Positions 8,561 through 15,829 of a stretch of DNA of 64,000 nucleotides are shown piece after piece. The notes under the pieces are model-generated. The model ran no database searches and was not told where the DNA came from. It worked only from the letters and a program-made list of their open reading frames with translations. The DNA comes from Pseudoclavibacter triregionum (GTDB lineage Bacteria; Actinomycetota; Actinomycetes; Actinomycetales; Microbacteriaceae), in assembly GCA_910822395.1 (NCBI GenBank), contig OU365335.1, positions 124,001-188,000 of the forward strand, in the 5' to 3' direction. Numbering within the stretch: position 1 is the stretch's first letter; each line of letters starts with the position of its first letter. The position numbers and the translations under genes are program-made.

Positions 8561-9187
8561 CTAGTCGAACTGCGGGCCGACGGTCCGCGAGCGCTTGAGC
8601 TCGAAGAAGCCGGGGTACGAGGCGGCCATGACGACGCCGTCGAAGAGGCGGAGCGCGTCCTCGCCCTTCGCGGCCGGCGAGATGACGGGGCCGAAGAAGG
8701 CGGTGCCGTCGACGGCGACGATCGGGGTGCCGACGTCCTGGCCGACGCGGCCGATGCCCTCGTCGTGGCTTGCCTGGAGCGCCTCGTCGAACTCGCCCGC
8801 GGCGGCGCGGTCGAGGAGCTCCTGAGGGATGCCGGCGGCCTCGGCGGCCTCGGCGAGCACGGCGTCGTCCGTGCGGCCCTCGAGGTGGATGCGCTGCCCG
8901 AGCTCGTCGTAGAGGCGCTTCACCGCGGCGTTGCCGAGCGACTCGTCGCGCATGACCGCGGCGATGACCTTCGTCATCGCGTATGAGCGCTGGTGCGCGG
9001 CGCCGTGCGAGGCGAGGTACTCGGGGTCGGCCTGCTGGTCCTTGTTGAGGAGGAAGAGCGACATGACGTGCCACTTCGCCTCGACCTCGGGGCGCTGGCG
9101 GGTCACCTCGTCCATCCAGCGGGAGGTCATCCAGGCCCAGGGGCACGCGGGGTCGAACCAGAAGTCCACAGCAGTCGTCTCAGCCAT
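8561..9187 (-). CDS. DsbA-family mycothiol-linked oxidoreductase, Rv2466c-like
   Basis: 208 residues of thioredoxin fold with inserted helical domain. The start VDFWFDPACPWAWMTSRW and the end ASYPGFFELKRSRTVGPQFD closely follow Rv2466c of M. tuberculosis, a mycothiol-dependent nitroreductase. Where Rv2466c has CPWC, this protein has CPWA: the nucleophilic Cys (about residue 15) is kept and the resolving Cys is lost, which points to a monothiol mechanism with mycothiol. The cis-Pro motif VGTPIVAVDG is present. First gene of the dsbA-like/rpiB/nei operon. Orthology is by motif recognition, not a search. Confidence 0.88.
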   Translation of the reverse strand: MAETTAVDFWFDPACPWAWMTSRWMDEVTRQRPEVEAKWHVMSLFLLNKDQQADPEYLASHGAAHQRSYAMTKVIAAVMRDESLGNAAVKRLYDELGQRIHLEGRTDDAVLAEAAEAAGIPQELLDRAAAGEFDEALQASHDEGIGRVGQDVGTPIVAVDGTAFFGPVISPAAKGEDALRLFDGVVMAASYPGFFELKRSRTVGPQFD

Positions 9188-9281
9188 GCCGACATCGTAG
9201 GGCGATCGGCGGGGCGCGCCATGCGAGACGCATGACCGCGCCGCGGTGCCGCTCGGACCCGCTCCGGCTCCCCCGGCCCGC

Positions 9282-10016
9282 TCAGGCGGCGTGGCGTGCC
9301 GCGTGGCCCGCCGAGCCCGCGGCCTCGGCCCCGTCGATCTCGCTCAGCCGGCCGTCCACCATGCGATGCGCCGAGTCGAAGCGCGCGAGGTGCCCGAGCT
9401 CGTGGGTGACGACGATCGTCGCGAGCCCGAGCTCGTGGGTGAGCTCGACGAGGAGGGCGATGATCTCGTCGCCGCGGGCCTGGTCGAGCGCCGAGGTCGG
9501 CTCGTCGACGAGGAGGGCCGCCGGGCGGTGGACGATCGCGCGGGCGATGTTCGCGCGCTGGCGCTGGCCGCCCGAGAGCTGGGCGGGGAGGCGGTCCGCG
9601 AGCGAGAGGATGCCGACCGCGTCGAGCGTCTCGTCGATGCGGGCGGCGAGCTCGCGGCGCGAGAGGCCGCGCAGCGATCCCGCGCCGAGCTTCGCCATGA
9701 CCTCGAGCTGCTCGCGCACGGTGAGGGCGCCGAGGAGGTTCGGGGTCTGGAAGACGATGCCGAGCTCGGATCGCCGCACCTCGGCGAGCTGGGAGCGCCC
9801 GAGCCCGACGACCTCGCGCCCGCCGACGCGCACGGAGCCGCGATCCGGCTGCACCAGGGTCGAGGCGACGGCGAGGAGGCTCGACTTGCCGGAGCCGCTC
9901 GGGCCGGTGACGGCGGCGGCCTCGCCGTCGGCCACCTCGAGGCTCACGGCGTCGAGGGCGGTGAGGCGCGAGGCGCCGTCGGGGTAGGTGAGGGTGAGGT
10001 CGCGGAGCGAGAGCAT
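9282..10016 (-). CDS. ABC transporter ATP-binding protein, MacB/LolD type
   Basis: 244-residue nucleotide-binding subunit of an exporter or lipoprotein/peptide-handling ABC system. Walker A is GPSGSGKSS (about 38-46), the Q-loop is VFQTPNLL, the signature LSGGQRQR, Walker B ALLVDEPTSALD and H-loop VTHE. The subfamily with FtsX-like permeases handles peptides, lipoproteins or antimicrobials. It lies 84 bp downstream of its permease in the same direction. The substrate cannot be told from the sequence. Confidence 0.9.
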   Translation of the reverse strand: MLSLRDLTLTYPDGASRLTALDAVSLEVADGEAAAVTGPSGSGKSSLLAVASTLVQPDRGSVRVGGREVVGLGRSQLAEVRRSELGIVFQTPNLLGALTVREQLEVMAKLGAGSLRGLSRRELAARIDETLDAVGILSLADRLPAQLSGGQRQRANIARAIVHRPAALLVDEPTSALDQARGDEIIALLVELTHELGLATIVVTHELGHLARFDSAHRMVDGRLSEIDGAEAAGSAGHAARHAA

Positions 10017-10100
10017 GAGGGGCCTTTCGGGCGGAGCGGGCGAGAGCGAGAGCGAGGACGAACGGCAGCGGACGTGAGTAACGGGCTCAAGGCCCGCGAC

Positions 10101-11225
10101 CTACGCCGCCGCGAGCGCCGTGAGGGGATCCGCCTTCGTGATCTGGCGGAGCGAGACGAGCGAGCCGAGGAGGCCCGCGAGGAGCATGCCGACGGCGGGG
10201 ATGCCGATCGTCCACCAGCTCAGGAGGACGGGCACCTTCGGGCCCGCGAGCGCCCCGAGGGCGAGCGTGAGGCCCGCGCCGACGGCGACGCCGACGACGA
10301 GGACGAGCGCGGCCTGGCCGAGCGCGTCGCGGCGGAGCCATCCGTCCTTCGCGCCGAGCGCCTTGAGGACTGCGACCTCGCGCTGGCGCTGCATCGACCA
10401 GACGAGGAAGAAGACGCCGACGACGAGCACGGCGGTCCCGGCGAGCATGGCGATCATGAGTCCGAGCGAGCCGATCTCGCTCTTGAAGGAGGAGATCGCG
10501 AGCGTCGAGGGCAGGAGCGGCTCGCTCGTCGTGCCCTGCGCGGCGTCGAGGGCCGCGGCCGTCGCGCCGTCGAGCTCGCCGTGGACGAGCACGACCGAGG
10601 CGGCGCCGTGCGGCTGGCGCATCGCGTCGAGCACGGCGTGCTCCGCCGCGAGGGTGGAGATCGCGACCGGCAGGTGCGAGTAGGCGAGCTGCGGCCGCAC
10701 CTCGGCGACCGTGAACGGGACGCCCGCGATCTCGAGCCCGTCGCCCGCGGAGACCCCGAGCTGCTCCGCGATCGAGGCGCCGAGCACGAGCTCGTCGTCG
10801 GCGGCCGGGGCCGCGAGGCCCGTCGCGGCGAGCGGCCCGCCCGCGGGTGCGCCGAAGAGGGCGACGGGGAGCGTGTCGACGGCGTCCGCGGCGGCGCCCG
10901 AGTCGGCATCGCCCGGCCGCTCGACGCGCACGGTCGCGATGCCGATGGGCGTCACCTCGGCGCCTGCGGCGGAGGCCCCGTCCTGCCAGGCGGCGAGCTG
11001 GGCGTCGTCCGCCTTCGACTCGGCGAAGCTCGAGGCGCCGCCGGAGGGCATGGCGAAGACGACGCGGTCGGCGCCGGTCTCGAGCAGGGCCGAGACGTTC
11101 TGCTGGCCGAGGCCGCCGGCGAGGCCGGAGACGAAGCCGACGAGGAGCATCATGAGCGCGACGACCGCGCCGATGAGGGCGAAGCGGCCGGGCGAGCGGC
11201 GCAGCTCGCGGAGGGCGACGTACAT
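10101..11225 (-). CDS. ABC transporter permease, FtsX/MacB family
   Basis: 374 residues with an N-terminal membrane segment after MYVALRELRRSPGRFALIG, a large extracytoplasmic domain (about 45-255), then three C-terminal membrane segments (LMIAMLAGTAVLVVGVFFLV and two following). This 1+3 arrangement is the FtsX/MacB fold, in which the permease couples ATP use to periplasmic or extracellular mechanics rather than classical channel transport. Partner of the adjacent ATPase. Its 5' end faces the histidine kinase gene across about 160 bp, so the two-component system probably controls it. Confidence 0.9.
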   Translation of the reverse strand: MYVALRELRRSPGRFALIGAVVALMMLLVGFVSGLAGGLGQQNVSALLETGADRVVFAMPSGGASSFAESKADDAQLAAWQDGASAAGAEVTPIGIATVRVERPGDADSGAAADAVDTLPVALFGAPAGGPLAATGLAAPAADDELVLGASIAEQLGVSAGDGLEIAGVPFTVAEVRPQLAYSHLPVAISTLAAEHAVLDAMRQPHGAASVVLVHGELDGATAAALDAAQGTTSEPLLPSTLAISSFKSEIGSLGLMIAMLAGTAVLVVGVFFLVWSMQRQREVAVLKALGAKDGWLRRDALGQAALVLVVGVAVGAGLTLALGALAGPKVPVLLSWWTIGIPAVGMLLAGLLGSLVSLRQITKADPLTALAAA

Positions 11226-11385
11226 GGGATCCTTCCCCGCTCGGGGGATCTCCCCGGGCACGCTTCGATCCTTCGCCGATCGGGGCGCCGCGAGAAGGTG
11301 CGGACGGCTGGACTTCGATGCGTCCGAAAGGATGAACCGGGCCGGGCTCGGCCGCATCCGCGAGGGCGGTCCGTACGATCGGGGC

Positions 11386-12669
11386 ATGCCCACGGCGCCC
11401 TCCCCCGTCGGCCGCGCCATCCTCGTCGCGGCCATCGCCCTGGGCGCGCTCCTGCTCGCGCCGCCGATCGCCCAGGCGGCGCTCGAGACCCCGGACCGCC
11501 TCCCCGCGGTGCTCACGGCGTCGGGCCTGGAGCTCGTCGCGCTCGCTGGCGGCCTGCACCCGCTGCTCGTCCGCCCCGAGGTGATCGCGCGCCCCGCGAC
11601 GCAGCTGCGCTGGCAGCACGCGCTCTGGCTCGCGCTGCTCTGCCTGCCGTGGTCGTGGCTCATCGTGCTCGCCTCGGACGCGGGCTACCTCGGCATGGCG
11701 CTCTACTTCCTCGCGCTCTGGCTCCTGCCGCCCGTCTCGGGCACCGTCGCGGCCTTCGCGCTCGCGGCGCTCACGGCGGCTGGGCTCGGCGTCCACCACG
11801 GCTGGACGACCGGCGCGATCGTGGGGCCCATCGGCGTCGCCGCGGTCATGGTGGCGGTCGTCGTCGGGTACCGCTCGCTCATCGCGGAATCGACCGCGCG
11901 CGCCGAGCTCATCGCCGAGCTCGAGGCGACCCAGGCGCAGCTCGCCGAGTCCGAGCGCCGCGAGGGCGTGCTCGCCGAGCGCGCGCGGCTCGGGCGCGAG
12001 CTCCACGACACGGTCGCCCAGCACCTCTCGAGCATCCAGCTGCTCCTCCACGCCGCGGAATCGCACGGGGCGACGCCCGAGGGCCGCGAGCGGCTCGCGC
12101 AGGCCCGGGACGCCGCGGCCGAGGCGCTCGCGGAGACGCGCGCGGTCGTCCGCGACCTGTCGCCTCGCTCGCTCGAGGGCGCCTCGCTCGCGACGGCGCT
12201 CGAGCGGCTGGCAGAGCGGTCTCGGGCGAGGACCCGCCTCGACGTCGAGGTGCGCGCCGACGCCGACGCACGCGCGCTGCCCATGGCCGTCGAGGCGACG
12301 CTCCTGCGCATCGCCCAGGAGGCGATGGCGAACCTCGAGCGGCACGCGGGCGCGACGCGCGCGGAGCTCTCCCTCGAGCTCGAGCCGGATGCCGTGACGC
12401 TCGAGATCTCGGACGACGGCCGCGGCTTCGACGCCGAGGCGGCGCTCGCGAGCGGGCCGAAGGACGCCTCCGGCTATGGCCTCGCCGGCATGCGCGCCCG
12501 CGCGGCCGAGCTCGGCGGCTACGCCTCGATCGTCACGGCCCCGGGCGAGGGGACGCTCGTGAGCGTGCGCATCCCGCTCGCAGCAGGGCCGGCTGCCGGG
12601 GGCGTCGACGCCGAAATCCCCTCCGACGCCTCCGCCCCCGACGCCTCAGATCCCGGAGCCCGCGCATGA
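11386..12669 (+). CDS. Sensor histidine kinase, NarX/DesK-like (HisKA_3)
   Basis: 427 residues with about five membrane segments in the first 170 residues, a short coiled coil, then the HisKA_3 dimerisation helix RLGRELHDTVAQHLSSIQ whose His is the autophosphorylation site, and an HATPase_c domain with N box EAMANLERHA, DDGRGFD and GYGLAGMRARAAELGG. The ATG at 11386 is the best start in frame, since upstream sequence is the divergent promoter region. The TGA stop overlaps the response regulator start (ATGA). It probably senses envelope or lipid state and controls the divergent ABC exporter, an inference from position. Confidence 0.92.
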   Translation: MPTAPSPVGRAILVAAIALGALLLAPPIAQAALETPDRLPAVLTASGLELVALAGGLHPLLVRPEVIARPATQLRWQHALWLALLCLPWSWLIVLASDAGYLGMALYFLALWLLPPVSGTVAAFALAALTAAGLGVHHGWTTGAIVGPIGVAAVMVAVVVGYRSLIAESTARAELIAELEATQAQLAESERREGVLAERARLGRELHDTVAQHLSSIQLLLHAAESHGATPEGRERLAQARDAAAEALAETRAVVRDLSPRSLEGASLATALERLAERSRARTRLDVEVRADADARALPMAVEATLLRIAQEAMANLERHAGATRAELSLELEPDAVTLEISDDGRGFDAEAALASGPKDASGYGLAGMRARAAELGGYASIVTAPGEGTLVSVRIPLAAGPAAGGVDAEIPSDASAPDASDPGARA

Positions 12670-13301
12670 TCCGCGTCCTCATCGCCGACGACCACCCGAT
12701 CGTCCGCCAGGGCCTCCGCGCCGTCTTCGAGACCGCGCCCGAGCTCGAGATCGTGGCCGAGGCCGCGAGCGCCGAGGAGGCCGTCGCGGCCGCGTCCAAG
12801 GCCAGCCGGGACGGCGCCCCCGTGCACGTCGCGACGATGGACCTCCGCTTCGGCGAGGCGTCCGGCGGCGTCGAGGCGACGCGGCGCCTGCGGAGGCTCG
12901 ACCCCGCCCCCGCAGTGCTCGTCGTCACGAACTACGACGACGACGAGGACATCCTCGGCGCCATCGAGGCGGGCGCGGCCGGCTACCTCCTCAAGGACGC
13001 CCCGCCGAGCGCGCTCATCGAGGCCGTGACGGCGGCCGCCGACGGCCGCAACGTCCTCGCCCCGCACGTCATGGACCGCCTCATCGAGCGGATGCGCCGC
13101 CCCGAGGTCTCGCTCACCCCGCGGGAGCGAGAGGTGCTCGAGCTCCTCGCCGAGGGGCTCTCGAACCAGGAGATCGGGGCGCGGCTCGTCCTCAGCCAGC
13201 CCACCGTGAAGAGCCACCTCGCCCGCCTCTACGGGAAGCTCGGCGTGCCGAGCCGGACGGCGGCGCTCGCTCGGGCGCGGGAGCTCGGCCTCCTCCGCTA
13301 G
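12666..13301 (+). CDS. Response regulator, NarL/LuxR family
   Basis: 211 residues. Receiver domain with acidic pair DD at 8-9, phosphoacceptor Asp59 in VATMDLRFG, and conserved Lys in GYLLKDAPP; LuxR-type HTH at the C terminus (LTPREREVLELLAEGLSNQE through VKSHLARLYGKLGV). The start overlaps the kinase stop by 4 nt, so the pair is translationally coupled. Confidence 0.95.
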   Translation: MIRVLIADDHPIVRQGLRAVFETAPELEIVAEAASAEEAVAAASKASRDGAPVHVATMDLRFGEASGGVEATRRLRRLDPAPAVLVVTNYDDDEDILGAIEAGAAGYLLKDAPPSALIEAVTAAADGRNVLAPHVMDRLIERMRRPEVSLTPREREVLELLAEGLSNQEIGARLVLSQPTVKSHLARLYGKLGVPSRTAALARARELGLLR

Positions 13302-13353
13302 CCAGTCGGCGTCCGGCAGCCCGCGGATCGGCGTTTCGGAGGGAATCCAGATC

Positions 13354-13372
13354 AGACCGGGATTTCTGGTCT
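13354..13372. promoter_or_regulatory. Inverted repeat upstream of the envelope operon
   Basis: AGACC and GGTCT flank 9 nt, with a second partly overlapping pair CCAGA/TCTGG, about 125 nt before the operon start. The symmetry suggests a regulator site or a weak stem after the response regulator gene. It could be the target of the upstream NarL-type regulator, but nothing shows this directly. Confidence 0.3.
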
Positions 13373-13497
13373 CGGGGAGGTCACGGTTGCCCGAAAAGTC
13401 CCGGCGAGAGGTCTGGAAGGAGCCTGCGATCAGGTCTTTCGTCAGGCGCGTCGGCCCAGGGTCGAGATCGTTCCCTTTCCCACCGACGGACGGAAGC

Positions 13498-14484
13498 ATG
13501 ATGACGACCAGCCTTCCCGGTCAGCACGACGACCGCCCCCAGCAGCCGACCCCGACCTCCCTCGGGCAGACGCCGCTCCACGACCAGACGGCCCAGCGCA
13601 CGGGCCTCCCGGGCACCGCGACGCCCCCCACGGGCCGCGACTTCCGCCCGGCGCCGATCCCCGAGACGGGCCCCCTCTCGGAGGGCTCGGACAGCAAGGC
13701 GGATGCCGCGAAGCAGGAGGCATCGCGCCTCGCCGACGAGGCGAAGACCTCCGCCGCGAACCTCGGCGAGACCGTCAAGGACGAGGCCCGCCAGGTCGCC
13801 GCCGAGGCGAAGGACCAGGCCCGCGGCCTCCTCGACTCCGCGAAGCAGACCGCCGACGAGCAGGCCCGCGCCCAGCACGAGCGCGCCGCCGGCACCGCCC
13901 GCACGCTCGCCGACGACCTCCACCGCCTCTCGAACGGCGAGGCCCCGCAGTCCGACCTCGTGGCGACCGCCGCCTCGACCCTCGCGAAGACGGCCAACCA
14001 GGCCGCGAGGTTCCTCGAGAACCGCGAGCCGATGGACCTCCTCCGCGAGGTGCAGGGCTTCGCCCGCCGCAACCCGATGGCCTTCCTCGCGATCTGCGCC
14101 GGCGTGGGCCTCGTCGCCGGACGCGTGACGCGCGGCATGGTCGGCAACCCGGACCTCCCCGCCCTCGGCGGCGGCAAGGACGAGCAGCGTCCCGCGCTCG
14201 AGTCGTCGGCTCCCGCCTACGGCATGGGCGCCGCGCCGCTCGCCGACTCCTCGTACGCCGGCGCCCGCTTCGGCGAGGCCACCATCGGCGGCGACGCGGC
14301 CATGCCGGCTCCCGAGTACCGCGGCCCGCAGGTCGACGGCCCCCAGATCGAGGGCGCCGTGCAGGTGCCGCAGGGCACCGCCGCCGGCTCGCCCTTCGAC
14401 GCCCCGCAGCACGACGTGCCGGGCCTCCCCCTCCGAGAGCCGCGCTACGGCATCCCGCAGCAGGATGAGGGCCAGCGCCGATGA
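13498..14484 (+). CDS. Amphipathic-helix envelope protein, first gene of Holin-X/DUF3618 operon
   Basis: 328 residues from ATGATG. The first 60 residues are Pro/Thr/Gln-rich. Residues about 60-150 are an Ala/Lys/Glu/Asp-rich amphipathic helix of apolipoprotein/LEA character (KADAAKQEASRLADEAKTSA). A single hydrophobic segment follows (NPMAFLAICAGVGLVAGRV, about 180-200), then a disordered Pro/Gly tail. No enzymatic motif is seen. Stop and next start share ATGA. This composition and the two genes behind it match the actinobacterial envelope or stress cluster of unknown function. Confidence 0.85.
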   Translation: MMTTSLPGQHDDRPQQPTPTSLGQTPLHDQTAQRTGLPGTATPPTGRDFRPAPIPETGPLSEGSDSKADAAKQEASRLADEAKTSAANLGETVKDEARQVAAEAKDQARGLLDSAKQTADEQARAQHERAAGTARTLADDLHRLSNGEAPQSDLVATAASTLAKTANQAARFLENREPMDLLREVQGFARRNPMAFLAICAGVGLVAGRVTRGMVGNPDLPALGGGKDEQRPALESSAPAYGMGAAPLADSSYAGARFGEATIGGDAAMPAPEYRGPQVDGPQIEGAVQVPQGTAAGSPFDAPQHDVPGLPLREPRYGIPQQDEGQRR

Positions 14485-14906
14485 GCCACGTCCCCCAGCC
14501 CAGCGAGCCGGAGATCCGGGCAGAGCGCGAGTCGCTCGGCGACATGGTCGCCAGCCTCAGCGCGAACCTCTCCGAGCTCTTCCGCAAGGAGGTCGCGCTC
14601 GCCAAGGCCGAGCTCACCGAGTCCGCCAAGCAGGCGGGCAAGGGAGCGGGCCTGTTCGGCGGCGCCGGCGTCGCCGGCCACATGGCGCTCCTCTTCCTCT
14701 CCCTCACGGCGATGTTCGCCCTCGGGACCTTCATGGACCTCGTGTGGGCCGCGCTCGTCGTGACCCTGATCTGGGCCGCCGCCGCGGGCATCCTCGCCTT
14801 CGTCGGCAAGTCCGAGATCGACAAGGTCCAGGGCGCCCCGCAGACTGCGGAGACGCTCGCCGAGATTCCCGACACCCTCAAGCCCACCCCGGAGGCACGA
14901 CGATGA
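14481..14906 (+). CDS. Actinobacterial Holin-X family membrane protein
   Basis: 141 residues. N-terminal amphipathic helix (SLGDMVASLSANLSELFRKE), then VALAKAELTESAKQAGKGAG leading into two strongly hydrophobic helices (HMALLFLSLTAMFALGTF and AALVVTLIWAAAAGILAFV), the pattern of Phage_holin_3_6/Holin-X. Despite the name these are chromosomal and not phage lysis proteins; function unknown, at the inner membrane. Overlaps both neighbours by 4 nt. Confidence 0.88.
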   Translation: MSHVPQPSEPEIRAERESLGDMVASLSANLSELFRKEVALAKAELTESAKQAGKGAGLFGGAGVAGHMALLFLSLTAMFALGTFMDLVWAALVVTLIWAAAAGILAFVGKSEIDKVQGAPQTAETLAEIPDTLKPTPEARR

Positions 14907-15622
14907 GCCAGCAGACCCCCGACGAGATTCGACGCGAGATCGAGGAGACGCGGGCCCGCCTGAGCTCGGACGTCGACGCGGTCGCGGAGAAGGTGTCCCC
15001 CAGCGCGGTCATCGACCGCCAGACGAACCGCCTCAAGGAAGGCCTCTCGAACATGAAGGACAAGATCATGGGCACGGACGAGACCACGACGACCGGCCAC
15101 GTCGTCGATCGGGACGGCGAGCGCGGCGGGCTCCACGGCGCCGCCGACCAGGCGCAGCGCGTCGTGGGCGACGTCCAGGACAAGGCCGCGCAGGTCGCGG
15201 GCGACGTCCAGTCCAAGGCGGGCGAGCTCGCCGACTCGGCCAAGCGCACCGCCGAGGACGCCCAGCGCAAGCTCGCCGACGCCCCGCGCGCCGTCGAGCG
15301 CCAGACGCGCGGCAACCCGCTCGCCGCGGGCCTCGTGGCGTTCGGCCTCGGCATGCTCGTCGCCTCGCTCATCCCGGCCTCGAAGGCCGAGCAGCAGGCG
15401 GCCGACCAGCTCAAGGAGAAGGCCGAGCCGCTCGTGCGCGACGCGCAGGAGAAGGTCCAGCAGCTCGCGCAGGACGCCAAGGGCCCGCTCGCCGAGGCCG
15501 GCGAGCAGCTCCGCCAGGTCGCGCAGGACTCGCTCCAGAACGTCAAGGCGCAGGGCGCCGACCACGCGCAGCACCTCGCCTCGGAGGCGAAGAGCTCCGC
15601 CGAGGAGGTGAAGGGCGCCTAG
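14903..15622 (+). CDS. DUF3618 family protein
   Basis: 239 residues. N terminus TPDEIRREIEETRARLSSDV and DAVAEKVSP is the DUF3618 signature, followed by a long Ala/Lys/Gln/Asp amphipathic helical region, one membrane segment (GLVAFGLGMLVASLIPAS, about 150-168) and a second charged helix. Last gene of the three-gene operon; a strong hairpin follows. Membrane-associated, function unknown. Confidence 0.88.
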   Translation: MSQQTPDEIRREIEETRARLSSDVDAVAEKVSPSAVIDRQTNRLKEGLSNMKDKIMGTDETTTTGHVVDRDGERGGLHGAADQAQRVVGDVQDKAAQVAGDVQSKAGELADSAKRTAEDAQRKLADAPRAVERQTRGNPLAAGLVAFGLGMLVASLIPASKAEQQAADQLKEKAEPLVRDAQEKVQQLAQDAKGPLAEAGEQLRQVAQDSLQNVKAQGADHAQHLASEAKSSAEEVKGA

Positions 15623-15661
15623 CCCGGACCTCGACGCGGGCGCTTCCCGAGCGCCTTCCCG

Positions 15662-15697
15662 GGAGGGGCGGATCGGCTTCGGCCGGTCCGCCCCTCC
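15662..15697 (+). terminator. Strong hairpin after the envelope operon
   Basis: GGAGGGGCGGA pairs with TCCGCCCCTCC around a GGCTTCGGCC core, 40 nt after the DUF3618 stop. There is no T-tract, as is usual in high-GC actinobacteria. Confidence 0.75.
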
Positions 15698-15829
15698 GTC
15701 GTCCGCGCGGCATCCCCAGAAGCCATCCGCCGGCGCCCGCTCCTCCGCTCACGGAGCCCCCCGGCGGCCCCCGCACTAGGATTCGGGAGCGTCGGCCCGA
15801 CCCGGCCGCCCGCTCTCGAAAGGCCCACA

